DNA from: Wurfbainia villosa
Taxonomy: Eukaryota; Streptophyta; Magnoliopsida; Zingiberales; Zingiberaceae
Assembly: GCA_025175895.1 (NCBI GenBank)
Contig: CM046000.1
Span: 67,856,720-67,920,719, forward strand
Direction of reading: 5' to 3'
DNA: 64,000 nt
The notes under the pieces are model-generated. The model was not told the origin of the DNA. It saw only the letters and a program-made list of their open reading frames with translations, and searched no databases. Of this stretch, positions 45,050 to 58,250 are shown piece after piece; position 1 is the stretch's first letter, and each line of letters begins with the position of its first letter. The translations under genes and the position numbers were made by a program.

Positions 45050-46265
45050 ATCCAGACTTTGAATAAATCCATAAGATTGGATTACCTCATCAAATCAGAT
45101 GTTCCAAGACCTCGAAGCTTGCTTCAATTCATAAATGGACTGATTAAGCTTAAATACAAGATGCTCTTTGCCCTTTGCAATGAATCCCTCTGGTTGCTTC
45201 ATATAGATGTTTTCCTCAAGACTTCCATTAAGGAAAGCAGTCTTGACATCCATCTGCCACACTTCATAATTCATTTGAGCTGCAATGCACAAGAGAATCC
45301 GGATAGACTTAAGCATGACTACCAGCGTAAAGGTCTCCTCATAATCGATACCATCTTTCTGAGTATACCCCTTCGCAACAAGCCTCGCTTTGAAGGTCTC
45401 AACCTTCTCATCTATTCCTCTCTTTCTTTTGTAGATCCACTTGCATCCAATGGTTTTTACACCATCGGGTGGTTGTATTAGCTCCCATACCTGATTTGAA
45501 TCGATAGATTCAATCTCAGTATTCATTGCACTTTGCCAAGATACTACATCTTTATCTTGGATTGCCTCATCATATGTCCAGGGATCAGGTTCATGTTCGC
45601 CAGGGCCAAATCAGAAGATTCACCCAAGAACATGAATCTATCAGGCTGTCTCATAACCCTCCAACTATGATGAGGTATCACCTGTGTATCCTCTGTGGCA
45701 GCGGTGCAGTGACTTGTGGTATATCCTCTTGTACCGGTGGTACTGAAGAAGTGACTTCCCCGTTTATTTTCTCTAGAACAATCTTACTCATGGGCTTGTT
45801 GTTCATCACATAGTCTTCCTCTAGAAATCTGGCGTTCGTGCTAACGATCACCCTCTGATCTCTAGGACTATAAAACAAACCACTTTTCGTTCCTCTAAGA
45901 TAGCCAACGAACATGCATACTTCTATACGAGGTTCCAACTTACCAGCATCAGCCTTCAGCACATGTGCTGGAATCCCCCATATCCGAATATGTCTTAGAC
46001 TAGGCTTTCGCCCAGTCCACAATTCTATGGGAGTAGAAGGCACAGATTTGGATGGAATCAAGTTCAGAATGTACACCGCCGTATCTAGAGCATATCCCCA
46101 AAACGAATCTGGCAACTGAGAATAACTCATCATCGATCTAACCATCTCCATAAGAGTCATATTCCTTCGCTCTGCTACTACATTTTGCTGGGGTGTGCCA
46201 GGTGCAGACAACTGGGATTGAATCCCAGCCTCTAATAAGTAATTCCTAAACTCTCACAAGAGGTA
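45050..46265 (-). pseudogene. Element D reverse transcriptase N-terminal part and integrase C-terminal part
   Basis: The RT fingers frame (45526-45095: SNQVWELIQPPDGVKTIGCKW, KARLVAKGYTQKDGIDY, WQMDVKTAFLNGSLEENIYM, ELKQASRSWNI) continues to the C3 junction. The integrase end (46211-45678) shows TPQQNVVAERRNMTLMEMVRSM, the conserved FWGYALDTAVYILN and RKPSLRHIRIWG. A spacer with a frame change (45530-45677) lies between them. Confidence 0.9.
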
Positions 46266-47110
46266 CTCACCACCATGATCAGATCACAGTGTCTTGATAC
46301 TTTTACCTTGACGTTTCTCCACATCAGCCTTGAATTCTTTGAACTTGTCAAAGCATTCAGACTTATGGTGCATCAAGTAAATGTATACATATCTCGAATA
46401 ATCGTCTATAAAAGAGATGAAATACTCAAAACCATCTCTAGCTTGGATAGACATAGGACCACACAAATCAGAATGAACCAATTCTAACACATCTTTGGCT
46501 CTATACCCCTTGGCCTTAAAAGGCCTCTTGGTCATTTTACCCTCCAAGCAAGATTCGCAGGTTGGGAAATCTTCCACCGTTAATGAACCCAGAGGTCCAT
46601 CAACTATCAACCTTTGAATTCTGCTTAGGTTAATATGACCAAGCCTAAGATGCCAAAGAAATGTTTGGTTCATCTTCGAAAGTTCTTTTCTCTTATTGGA
46701 ATTAGAAGATGAGTTATTAACTTCTATTTGCATCGTGGGAGCTTTTGGTTTGAGTGTATACAAATTTCCTATCAATGCACCAGAACAGATAATGTCCCTA
46801 TTTCTTTTTATAACAACTCTGTCATTAAAAGAAATAGAATATCCATCCATAAATAATTTAGAAACCGAAATTAAATTCTTTCTAAATAAAGGCACATAAA
46901 GGCAATTCTTAAGAACCAAAACATTATTTTTCTCAAAAGATAAATGAACGTCTCTCACTGAAACAGCCGCCACCTTCGTGGCATCGCCCAAGTACATGGT
47001 AATATCCCCTTCAGCCAGTCATATGGTTTCCTGGAACTCCTACAAAGTATTGCAGACATGATCAGTGGCTCCTGTATCTACACACCAAGTGCCGGTAGAT
47101 AACACCGCTA
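46266..47110 (-). pseudogene. Element D protease and integrase core
   Basis: The minus strand shows the protease motif VDTGATDHVCNTL (about 47090-47050), a TGA about 25 codons later, then 46997-46284 with VLKNCLYVPLFRKNLISVSKL, the preintegrase finger (FLWHLRLGHINLSRIQRL ... CESCLEGKM) and the core (HSDLCGPMSIQARDGFEYF, IDDYSRYVYIYLMHHKSE). It ends at a stop (about 46284) just before SDHGGEYL. Confidence 0.9.
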
Positions 47111-47984
47111 AACTTGTTTCAACGACTAGACCAAAATATATACCTTTGTTCTGCTTGCGGTTGGGGCAGTCCTTCTTCTAGTGTCCAGTCTGCTTACAAG
47201 TGAAGCACTTGCCTTTTGGCTTCTTCACTCCTCCCTGAGTTCCTCCCACCACCTTCATCCCAGTTTGTTTCTTCTTCTTCTTGCCTTTCAACTTAGAAAT
47301 AGAAACCTTTTGGGTCACCAAGGCATGCACCTGAGCACTCTGATGAAATAGCCCCTCTGCCGCCTAGAGTTCTGTCAGAAGCTCCGCCAATGAATACAAC
47401 CTTTTGTTCATGTTGTAGTTCAGGTGAAACTGCTCAAAACTCCTAGGTAGAGACTGGAGAATGATATCGACCTGGGTTTCCCCATCGATCTCAGCTCTAA
47501 GGACTTCCAACTCATTCAAATGAGCCATCATCTTGAGAACATGATCCCTCACGGGTGTTCCCTCGATCATTGTGGTCGTCATCATGTTCCTTATGGCTTC
47601 CTGCCTAGCAGCCCAATTCTGGTGTCCAAAAAGCTCTTTGAGATTGAGCATCATGTCATAAGCAGTGGGCATGACTTGATGCTGATGTTGCAGTACATTT
47701 GACATAGATGCCAAAATGTAACACCGCGCCATCTCATCGGCCTTGATCCACTTCATATAACTCTCTTTCTTTTTTTCCCCAGAATCATCTGCAGACTTAG
47801 GAGGGCACTCTTCGAGGAGTACATATTTGTATTCCTCAGTAGTCAAAACAATGTCAAAATTCCTCTTCCAATCAACATAGTTGGGTCCAGTAAGTTTATT
47901 CTCTTTCAGTATCACAGCAAGCAGGTTGAAAGTCTTTTTGAAAGAAAACCTAAGAATCACATAGATCAAAACATTAGATTTCAA
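47111..47984 (-). pseudogene. Element D gag with damaged zinc knuckle
   Basis: The open frame 47984-47364 carries the UBN2/gag domain (LLAVILKENKLTGPNYVDWKRNF, AAYDMMLNLKELFG-like region, DHVLKMMAHLNELEV, QSLPRSFEQFHLNYNMN). It stops after AELLTEL. Further left is a lysine-rich stretch and a CCHC knuckle CFTCKQTGH, stop, KKDCPN (about 47205-47160). The first part of the ORF (to about 47945) may be leader; the real start is uncertain. Confidence 0.85.
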
Positions 47985-48977
47985 AAAATTATTGATTCCT
48001 CAAACAATAAAATTTTAAAATCATCTAACACCTCAAAAGACCGAGAATATCGTATGCCACGATAGTGTGGACGTATACGAATTCTACATTTGTAAGAGGA
48101 GGTTATACCCATTAATTTTACTATCTTGTCAACCTAACTTTTTGACAAGTAAAATTAATAGTTGGTTCCTCTTTGGCCCTACAAATAAAAGTTGTGACTC
48201 CGATGGGGAGGATACTTATATTTGTATGTAAGTGTTCACCATTACTTGGTACCAAGGTAATTATCTCGGGTTATGTGCCTTCCGATGGGGAAGTACACAC
48301 GCTCCTTAATAATTTCCTATAACCATATTTGACCTTGTGATTCGCAAACAAACTCATCCGATGGGGAGGAAGGCACTCAGAGCCGATGCGCAAGTTTGTT
48401 TGTATAACTTGTCAAATCGTAATGGAGGCTGTAGGAATTTATAAAAATTTCCCTCTCCCACTTAGTAATTTGAAATTGAGGAATTTTCTATCTTACGACA
48501 TGCATATCCAACAATAAGCAATAAATATGAAAAATAATTATTTTCCAACTATTATGGCTTTTGTCTTCAATATGTCTCCCATCGTATCGCCATCTCGTCC
48601 GATCCTCTCTACGCCATGTACGAGCCATTCGGAGAACCGAGCCGAGACTAAATATTTTAATTTACATCCATCGATCCTATACTCTACGAGGGAGTGTACA
48701 TGAAATCTAGATCGAAAGTAAACTAAAATAGAAAGAGTGGCTAAACAATGTCATATCTAATTTAAAAAAATTAAATACTAGCCTCGTCAACCCTGAGGAT
48801 TCAACAAAATATACATTTACACACATACAATCACATACACACATATGACAATAATAGTTGGATCCTATGCCTGAAACCAAAGAGTTAGCCTACGCATATC
48901 CTACTATTATCTGGCACATATAATATATGAAAAGTGCATAAAAGTGACCGAATCCTAAAGACACAAAATCAGAAACC
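47985..48977 (-). other. Element D leader, non-coding
   Basis: No gene. It contains three spaced CCGATGGGGA(G/A) motifs (near 48200, 48282 and 48360) and AT-rich sequence, and ends in the degenerate PBS GGCTCTGATGCCAC (48979-48993), one base different from the usual complement. Confidence 0.7.
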
Positions 48978-48994
48978 ATGGCTCTGATGCCACT

Positions 48995-50873
48995 TGAAGG
49001 TAGGAAACTTCGCTTCCCACTTCAACTCGGTCGCTTGTTCATGGCGATCCCTTCTACGTCCCCGAAAAAAAAAATTTATCCTTGACAAGAGGGATTGCCC
49101 AAGCAACCTTGTCATCGTCGTGCTATCCGATTAGAGTAGTCACTTGAACAAACTTGTTGTTCAAGCGACCAACCTCTATTTTACGAATAGCCGCGGAATA
49201 GACGATGTACGGATCGCCGACTTTTGTGTTTATGTTCGGGGTCCAAGTTATATTAGCCACAAAATAGAATATAATATTCATATAATTGAAAAACAAATAT
49301 AAACATGTTACACATGAAGATAGATAAGTGATATACCTCTCAATCTTCTATTGTATTACCTTCCTCCTTTCGGACGTCGTGTGGCGGCGATCTACTAAAA
49401 GTTGAAGCTCCTAGATCACCAATCTTCCTTCCTTGCTCATTCCGTGCAAGAGGAAGAAAAGAAACAAGACTCTTCTCCTTCCTTTAGCCAACCAACAAGC
49501 AATAAGCAAGTTGCTTGCCGTCGGCCAACAAGGAAAAGGGTGAGAAAGATGAATACCGGCCAAAAGCTCCAAGGGAAGACCTTAAGCTATGTTTCCACCA
49601 GCCAAAGAGAAGGGATTGAAGTGGTTTGGACGCCGACCAAGGGCTGGAAAAGGGCTGTATGGACACCGACCACTTTGAGGAAGAAGAAGATAAGGAATAA
49701 GTTTCCTTATTTGGTGTCGCCAACTCCAAACCCTAGCTTAAAGCTTCTTGCCGCCAACTCCAAGCCTCCCTTGTTTCTTAATTGCTCTCCACGCCAACCC
49801 TAAGACCTCCTTTTATAGAGTTTTGGGATAAGCCTTGTTTTAATCTCCACCATTGGTTCTAGGGATTTAATCTCAACCGATGGATCTAGAGATTTAATCT
49901 CAACCGTCGGATCTAAAGATTTAATCTCTACCTTTGGATCTTGAGTTTTGTTTCCATCCATTGGATCTAGGCTTCATGAGGTATTGATAGGCTACAATAG
50001 GCACCATGAGAAGGAGTTGGATCTTGGCCACCCAATGGATCAAGCCCACATAAAGTCCAATCCATTAATGCTAATCCAATCCACTAAAGGATTATCATTG
50101 ATCTACCTCACCAACCCCCATAAGTTAATATGGGCTCCATATATTATATGTACATTTTCTCCCCGTGTTTAAGATCTCGAATGTCTGTCGATTAATTAAT
50201 TTACTGACCATTAATTAATCAACATCTAACTCCATTAGTAGTACCACTCAACCTTTTCATCATGTTGGACCAAGTCCACCTGCAGGGTTTTCATGATGAA
50301 CCTTATGAGCTCTTCAAGGGGACATCATCATCCTAATATATAGGACACGGTTTCCTCTTATAATCAACGGCACACCATATAAATAATATCATTTCCCAAC
50401 TTACCGAGCCTATCGATTTAATCTATAAATCTCGCCCATTGGTAAATCAAAGAAATGAATACTAAGTATATATGCCCATTATTATATCAGGATTAAGAGT
50501 ATGTACATTATGATATCTGAGGTCCGATTCGATTATGTAGATAGCAATAAATTGAATCACCTCAAAGTCGATCCTGCTCAATACACATAAAGTGTACTAG
50601 TGTGATTTTATGGTTAAGACAAAACCAATACAAAATCACACTACAACCATACCAATGGTTTGTCCAAAGCCATATTGGTTGTGAGCCTACACTTATACTT
50701 TACAAGGAGCCGATAACATGATCTCCCGTGTGACACCACACACCATGTTATCTACAATGTAATGTATTACACAATATGCATAACCATAAAATATGCAAAC
50801 AATGATCATGTGATTCTTATTTCAAAATAAAGATGTTCATACAAAAGATAGAACTTCAGTATACATCCCAACA
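48995..50873 (-). repeat. Element D 5' LTR
   Basis: TGAAGGTAGGAAACTTC to ATCCCAACA, 1879 bp, collinear with 30923-32799 and with a five-unit 27-bp array at 49837-49971. Followed by AGATA. Confidence 0.93.
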
Positions 50874-51375
50874 AGATAAGACTATAAATCGTCAATACTT
50901 AGTAACATAGTACCAAGACGTGGCAAGATGATAGTATGCTAGGAAAGCGGAGTCTTGTTTATTCGGGCTAGATAAGGCATATCTAGTTCAGTGCACTTGA
51001 TCGAGTGGAACTAGCAGAAGCTACCTCGCTGCATCCTAGACTAGTTAGAACAGGAAGTGGTATTAGGTAAGTCAAGTCTCTATTTTCTTTAAAATGACTT
51101 TGTCTAAGGAAGTGGTCGTTTTTCCGATCAAAGAAGGCCTCTGTACCTCGCCACGACCTGGAAGCCATGATCTTGAAAAAGTGACTTGATGAGCCTATGG
51201 TCAAATCCGAATCTAACGCAATGTTGACAAGTGTTCAAATCATTAAATTTAAATCAAGTAAAATTGGAAGTCATCTCACAAGAACATATAAGGTTAACTT
51301 GCTTGATCATGTAGACATGGGTGAGATGATTTAGGTTAATAATTTTCAACCAACCTTTAATAATTCCAATATTTG
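50874..51375 (+). other. C2 gag-pol linker after D
   Basis: Resumes C2 with AGATAAGACTATAAATCGTC and runs, without ORF, to the protease start. It is collinear with the reverse of the C3 linker but without the duplication found there. Confidence 0.75.
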
Positions 51376-54300
51376 ATCCAACTACCTTGCGTGTAGGATC
51401 AATGGATGTTACACAGTGGTTGCTCCCGACACATGACCAGGGATCAACTCAAGTTTTCGAAGCTTCGATTCAAACGACAAGGATCGATAGCCTTCGAAAA
51501 CAACGACAAGCTCAAAATCATCGGATCACATGATATTGAGCTCAACTCTAACTTTATTATTCAAAATGTCTTATTGGTAGAAAATTTTCAATATAATTTA
51601 CTTAGTATAAACCAATTGTGTGATAATAACTATAAGGTCATATTTCTAGAAAATGAATGTGTAATTTATACAAATGAAACTTCTAAAACAATTCTCAAGG
51701 GAACCAGAAATAACAATATTTATACTATTAATTTAACTAACTCCTCAACTAAGTGTCTTATGACACGGCAAGAGGAATCGTGGTTGTGGCACTGACGACT
51801 CGGTCACTCACATCCAAGACTCATCCACAAGATGAGTCAGAGTGATTTAATCAGAGGTTTGCCTAACCTCAACAACTTGGATAATAAAATATGTAATGCT
51901 TGTCAACAAGGTAAACATTCTAGGACACAAAATCAACTAACTAATCAAGAATGAACCAAAAGTGTTCTTGAGCTCCTACACATAGATCTATTTGATACAC
52001 AGAGAGCTAAGTCACTTAATGGGAGTCAATCCTGCTTAGTCATAATTGATGACTATTCTAGATTTACTTGGGTTAGGTTCATCAAACACAAAAGTGATAC
52101 CCTAGATCAATTAATCAACCTATTTAAACTAATAGAAAATCAATAAAACCTTAAAATAAAAAGACTTAGGAGTGATCATGGTGGTAAATTCGAGAATCAC
52201 AGGTTTACAGAATTCTATAACCTAAATGGATACCACCATGAGTTCTCATGCCCTAGAACTCCACAATAGAATGGCCTGGTAGAACGTAAAAATAGAACCC
52301 TACAAGAAGCCACTAGGACAATGTTAAATGAGTATAACCTACCCGATAGGTTTTGGGCTGAAGCCGTTAGTACGGTGTGCTATGTCCAAAATAGGATCCT
52401 TATGGTGAAGAGGCACCTTAAGACCTCGTACGAGATTTATCACGTTAAAATACCTAACATCAAGTACTTTAGAGTATTTGGGTGTAAGGTACATATCCTA
52501 AACACTAAGGATTACCTAGGAAAATTTACATCCAAAACCTCGACTAGAGTCTTTCTAGGATACTCAACTACGAGTAGAGCTTATAGAGTATATAACCATG
52601 ACACCCTTAGAGTCGAGGAGACTATCAATGTAGTGTTTGATGAAGGACACGAACCGACAAAACCCCCGGCAACCCAAATTAGTGAGTCGATTGATACTAG
52701 ACTCAACTCCGATCTGGAGATCGAGTCTAGTATTAATCCTAACATAAGTCAACCAAGTCATTCTATCGACCAAGTGATAAATGACTCTAACCCAAATCAA
52801 ACTAGGACTCAAATGAGTCATCCTATCAACACAGTGATAGATGACTCAAACCCAAATCAAACTAGGACTCAAATGAATCATCCTATCGACCAAGTGATAG
52901 GTGATCCAAGCCTAGGAGTTTGAACTAGAGCCTCATACCGGAACCTTAGTCAAATCTCCTTGATTTCCAAAATTGAACCCAAAACTATTGACCAAGCTCT
53001 TCTTGATCCCGATTGGATTATTGCAATGTAAGAAGAGCTGGCTGAATTCACTAGGAATGAAGTATGGGAATTAGTACCACCATCTAAAGATAAAACAATC
53101 GTTGGAACAAGGTGGCTGTTTAGAAATAAACTTGATGATAAAGGTGAAGTAGTTAGAAATAAAGCTAGATTAGTTGCTAAAGCGTTTAGTCAAGTCGAAG
53201 GTTTAGATTATGATGAGACCTATGCCCTAGTAGCTAGATTAGAGTTCATTCGAATGTTATTAGCATATGCTACACATCGAGGATTTAAGTTGTTTCAAAT
53301 GGATGTGAGGTCAGCATTCTTAAATGGATATATTAAGGAAGAGATTTATGTTAGCCAACCCCCCGGTTTCGAAAGTCTAGATAAACCCGACCATGTTCTT
53401 AGATTAAAGTAAGCTCTCTATGGACTCAAACAAGCTCCTCAAGCTTGGTACGAGAGGCTTTTGGTTTATCTTAAGTCCAAAGGATTTAACCAAAGTTTAG
53501 TTGACCAAACCCTTTTCGTAAAAACCGTAGGTAAAGACATATTCATAGCCCAAATTTATGTAGATGATATCATTTTCGGAACCACCAACTCGATCCTACT
53601 AAACGAATTCATTTCACTTATGGAAAGTGAATTTGAAATGAATTTAGTAGGTGAGTTGAGTTTCTTCTTAGGTCTACAAATTAAGCAAACTAAAGATGGA
53701 ATATATCTACACCAACGCAAATTTACTAGGGAATTAATTAAATGATTTGGAATGCAAGACGCTAAAATTATTAATACCCCAATGGAAACGAATGTAAATA
53801 TAGAAGAAGATGTAACCAGAAATTGAATTGACTTAAAATATTATAGGAGCATGATAGGGAGTCTCCTTTACTTAACTGCAAGCCGACCTGATATCTTATT
53901 TGCAATAAGTATGAGTGCAAGGCTCCAAACCTGTGCCAAGGAGTCTTACCTAACTCTAGTCAAGTGCATCCTTAGATATCTAAAGGGTACACTTAATGTT
54001 GGTATTTGGTACCCTAGAACTACTGAGTTCGAACTAACTAGCTACTCTGACACGGACTATGCTGGTAGTAAGCTCGATAGAAAGAGTATGAGTGGTTGTT
54101 GTCAACTTCTCGGCTCGAGTCTAGTGAGTTGGTACAGTAGGAAGCAATACTATGTTGCCTTATCTACCACCAAAGCCGAATACATTGCGATCGGTGAGTG
54201 TGTCACTCAGCTTCTTTGGATGAAGCACACTCTTCAAGATTTTAAGTTAGACTTTACGAACACTAAACTTCACGTAGATAACATTGCCTCAATTAACCTA

Positions 54301-54450
54301 ACTAAAAATCCAATTTGTCACTCTAGGACCAAACATATAGAAGTCAAACACCATTTCATTCGAGAACATGTGGCCAATGGAGCCATATAACTCGAATACG
54401 TCGAATCGAAGTCCAACTTGGCATACCTATTTACTAAACCCCTACCCGAA
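51376..54450 (+). pseudogene. C2 pol: protease, integrase, reverse transcriptase, RNase H with many nonsense mutations
   Basis: Protease (51406: MLHSGCSRHMTRD) has His in place of the catalytic Asp. Integrase shows WLWH followed by TGA, KICNACQQGK, DDYSRFTWVRFIKHK and NLPDRFWAEAVSTVCYVQNR. RT shows FQMDVRSAFLNGYI, catalytic YVDDIIFGT (about 53560-53585) and FFLGLQIKQTKDG. RNase H (53851-54390) shows YSDTDYAGSKLDRKS and VDNIASINLTKNPICHSRTKH, then TAA, and the tail is cut short at about 54450 before the usual AEFSLL end. Most stops are TAA, TAG or TGA at glutamine, arginine or tryptophan positions, which points to cytosine decay. Confidence 0.9.
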
Positions 54451-54859
54451 GTCCTAGAGTTAAGGGATCATTTTTTTTTTATAACTTAACTTAAGACTTC
54501 ATACTTATTCTCATGGCCAAAAGTTAAGTAAATGTTTTCTTTTGCTTAACTTTTATTTTTTCAAATTTACTTAACTGTTTTAAAAAGGGAGAAAGGGCCA
54601 AGTTAAATTGTTAATTACTAAGGCCAACTTTAAGTAATTGTTAATTACTTAGAGTCTTCCTAAATAGCAACCATCAAGGGGGAGGATTAAGATCATCTTT
54701 CAAGACTCATCCTCAGTCAAGGGGGAGACTTGGAAGAAAATCTCTACTACTCCCACTTAATCTTTGTTATTCTTGATTCTCATGCTTATCATTATTCTTC
54801 ATGCATATTATTTCCTTAACTTTGTATGTGGGTTTGCCATAGATCAAAATGGGGGAGAT
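54451..54859 (+). other. C2 3' untranslated region and polypurine tract
   Basis: No ORF. Purine tracts AAGGGGGAG occur near 54697 and 54718; the true tract ATGGGGGAGAT (54849-54859) abuts the 3' LTR. The region is shorter than in C3 because the end of RNase H and part of the 3' UTR are deleted at about 54450. Confidence 0.8.
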
Positions 54860-55919
54860 TGTTGGTGTAGTAGGCACCTAAGTCGAACCTAAGTTTTGAT
54901 TATAGCAAACGATACAAAGTTAAGCTCATATTGTTATCTCATGAGCTAAATCGAGTGTGTAGAAAATTGATAAAGCTGGAGCTGAAGGCTAGCGACACCC
55001 GGACGAAGCTGCGGTGGTCGGGCGACACTCGAGTGACTTCAGAGGGAGCCGAAGGAATCGAGTGGAAGGCCAGAAGCAAGAGCTACAAAGTAAGTATCGA
55101 GGTAAGTTCGTGTGTGTGAGCATAAGTGAGGTTGTATCCTTCTTACGGGGATGATCTTAAGCATAGATCAGACCAAAGACATCCTATGAATAGTCTAGGT
55201 CGAGATCGGACGGTCGGCGACCGTCGAAATAATGTTTTTGTTAAGCTAACTGTCCATCGATCGACTTCACGGTAAGACTGATCGATCGCCGCCATCAGTC
55301 GATTGATGATGTCCATCAGTCGACTGATGGTTAAGGATCTGCTTTGAGGAGTCAAGCCTTATCACCTCGTTTCAAGGAGATTGGTACTCAAATCTGATTG
55401 GTTGAAGATCTTCACAAGAAGAGACTCAAAGGCTATAAAATGAGGGCCTCTCCTAGGGTTTTCTGATCAATTCTAAGTTCCCTAAAGCCTCTGCAAACGC
55501 TACGACTCTCCGACAACGAAGTGCTACTACTTCGACGATCTAAGCTTGAGTTTTCATTTCTTATTCATTGATATAAGTTTAATTTAGCTTGTCTCTTTCA
55601 TATTATTGTTTTAGAGCTTTTTATTGTAACGAAAAGAGGGGGAGTGTCCCACTACCTCAAGCTTTTGTAGTTTTTTGTATTCGATTAACTCCTACCTTCA
55701 ACAAGGAGGAGTTCGTTAGTGCTTTGCCCTCCCTGTGTGGTCAAGGACCACTAGTGCCTTTGAGTAGTAGCCAAAACCTACGAACCAAGTAAAAAATTCT
55801 ATTATCTCATTTATTTTGCATTTAACTTCCGTTGTGTTTACTTGTGTCTCGAAATGAATTCGAACGAAAAAGTTTCTATCGCTATTCACCCCCCCTCTAG
55901 CGATCCGCTCGATCTAACA
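54860..55919 (+). repeat. C2 3' LTR
   Basis: TGTTGGTGTAGTAGGC to GATCTAACA, pairing with 27901-29013. One perfect CATCAGTCGACTGATG remains (55314-55329); the neighbouring copies are scrambled. Confidence 0.92.
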
Positions 55920-55924
55920 TAGAC

Positions 55925-56693
55925 CATGTCATCCCTTTATCGAACTTTATGTTTGTTGATCCCCAAGTAGACTCACTCAAACAAATGAACTCAATATCCC
56001 ATATTGACTCATTTGAGCATGGCCATGCATTTCGTGGTCCTACACTTTCAAGAGAGCAAAGATATCACTCCCGTCATATGGGAGGGATAGATCCCATCTA
56101 CATCACTCACATCCCTCCACATAATTCCTTACATACCACCTGATCACCATTATAGTGGACATTGTTACGGTGTGACGTTAGACGATACCAAAGTACATAA
56201 CCCCTTATGCAGGGAACCATAGTGACTATAGGTCTAAGGACTATTCATACCAATAGTCATATGCGAAAGTATATGACACTCATATAACGATCCAAGATAC
56301 TTTATCATGGCGGGTCAATTTAGTATATATATTCTCCAATATATATACCCATGTGTCAATGTGATATCACATATCCATGACTTGTGAGATCAAGTCATCC
56401 ATTGACCTACATGCTAGTCTCAATGTATTAATATTATCTTTGTCTATTAATACTTGACTAGGAATATTAAGAATAGTGTTATCTATAGCTTCTCATAATC
56501 AATTCTGTCAATTGATATACTGTAGATTAGAACCTACTATTCAAGGGTATTATTATATTTATTTTAGCTGGCACATGCATAAAGTAAATATAATAAACAA
56601 TCTTTGCCTTTTATTAATGAAATATGATACACTTGAACCCTAATCAATCATCTTATGATTGGCACTAAGAGCTGACACTAACAATCTCCCACT
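55925..56693 (-). repeat. LTR shared by A1 and A2, right half
   Basis: Continues the LTR interrupted at 27900, collinear with 62605-63365, and ends GACACTAACA. The A2 polypurine complement ATCTCCCACTAGC follows at 56694. Confidence 0.88.
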
Positions 56694-56759
56694 AGCACTA
56701 GTGCCAATCACTGTAATCTCAATGACCCAGTGACCTAGTATGACCATCATGCTTCCTCT

Positions 56760-58250
56760 GTGCCAAAACCTTGGTCAAGGGATCCGCAATGTTAGCATCA
56801 GTATCTACTCTGTATATCTGCACATCTCCTCTATCGATGATCTCTCAAATGAGGTGTTACCGCCGTAGTATATGTTTGGAATGCTGGTGAGAACGAGGTT
56901 CCTTAGCCTTTGTTATAGCCCTGTTGTTGTCACAATAAAGCTCTATAGGGCTCACAATGCTAGGAACTACACCAAGCTGAGAAACAAACTTTCTGATCCA
57001 AACTGCCTCCTTTAGTGCATCCAAATCAGTAATATACTCGGCCTTTGTAGTAGAATCCGTGACTATGTCTTGCTTTAAACTCTTCCAGCTCACAACACCA
57101 CCATTGAGACAAAAGACATACCCTGACTGTGATCTGTAATCGTCCTTGTCTGTTTGGAAGCTAGCATCACTGTCACTCTTTACTTCGAGCTCCTCATCGC
57201 CTCCAAATATCAAGAAATATTCTTGATGGCTATCCAATGACTATCACCTGGATTTGACTGGTACCAACTCGTCATGCTTAAAGCATACGAGACATCTGGA
57301 CAAGTGCATAGTATGGCGTACATGATAGATCCTATAGCAGATGCATAAGGGATCTGATCCATGCGTTGCCTTTTTTCCTTAGAAGAAGAGCATTAAGCCT
57401 TCGAAAGCCCACACCATGTGACACTGGCAGAAATCCCTTCTTGGCATTCTCCATGGCAATACGTTTAAGCACTTTGTCAATGTATGCACTCTGATTTAGG
57501 CCAAGCAATCTCTTAGATCTATCTCTATAGATCATAATGCCTAAAATATAGGCTGCTTCACCTAAGTGCTTCATTGAGAAATAATTCACAAGCCAAGTCT
57601 TCACAGACTGCATCATAGGAATGTCGTTTCCAATGTGAAGTATGTCATCAACATACAAGATAAGAAAGATAACTATGCTCCCACTAACCTCCCTTGTAGA
57701 CACAGGGTTCATCTTCTTTCTTGATGAAACCAAACTATTTGATCGCATCACCAAATCGAAGATTCCAACTTCTAGATGCTTGCTTTAAACCGTAAATGGA
57801 TCTCTGCAGCTTGCAAACCTTCCCAGTATGCTTTGGATCTACAAAACCCATAGGTTGTGTCATGTACACATCCTCGAAGAGGTTTCCATTCAAAAATTCA
57901 GTTTTGACATCCATTTGCCAGATCTCATAATCATGGTAAGTTGCAATAGCAAGCATGATCCGAATGGACTTAAGCATCGCAACTGGTGAAAAAGTTTCAT
58001 CATAGTCAATACAATGAAATTGCTTGAAACCTTTAACTACCAATCACCTTTTATAGGTATGCATAAGTCCTTCCATGTTAGTCTTTCTCTTAAAGTCCCA
58101 CTTACACCCAATAGGTTTGACCCCTTCAAGTGGATCAACCAAAGTCCATACTTGGTTGGTGTACATGGATTCCATTTCGGATCTCATGGTCTCTAGCCAT
58201 TTGTCAAAATCTGGGCTCATCGCAGCTTCTTAATAGGATGTAGGCTCATT
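56760..58250 (-). pseudogene. A2 reverse transcriptase and RNase H
   Basis: RT is in pieces: FKQFHCIDYDETFSPVAMLKSIRIML, WQMDVKTEFLNGNLFEDVYM and YGLKQASRSWNLRFG (58043-57735), catalytic YVDDILHIGN (about 57660), EAAYILGIMIYRDRSKRLLGL (about 57560). RNase H (57237-56857) has SDASFQTDKDDYRSQSGYVF, DSTTKAEYI and YCDNNRAITKAKEPRSHQHSKH. Frameshifts lie near 57750, 57360 and 57240; about 20 residues before RNase H are lost relative to A3. Confidence 0.88.

Larger units (their letters stand above)
30923..50873 (-). mobile_element. Element D: copia retrotransposon (Angela/Tork-like), interrupted by a solo LTR and by C3
   Basis: LTRs 30923-32799 (1877 bp) and 48995-50873 (1879 bp) both run TGAAGGTAGGAAACTTC to ATCCCAACA and are flanked by AGATA (30918-30922 and 50874-50878). 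Removing D rejoins C2 (GGTTAGATA / AGACTATAA), as in C3 near 42080. The minus-strand internal region has gag, protease, integrase, RT and RNase H. The solo LTR at 32883-34923 and C3 at 35914-45044 are secondary insertions. Confidence 0.93.
27901..55919 (+). mobile_element. Element C2: SIRE/Maximus-like copia retrotransposon split by element D
   Basis: A plus-strand 5' LTR (27901-29013), gag (29228-30860) and then, after the 20-kb D insertion, pol (51380-54450), polypurine tract and 3' LTR (54860-55919). Flanks AAGAC (27896-27900) and TAGAC (55920-55924) fit a 5-bp duplication with one change. The uninterrupted site is seen in the LTR at about 62597-62610. The element without D is about 8.1 kb. 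Confidence 0.9.
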
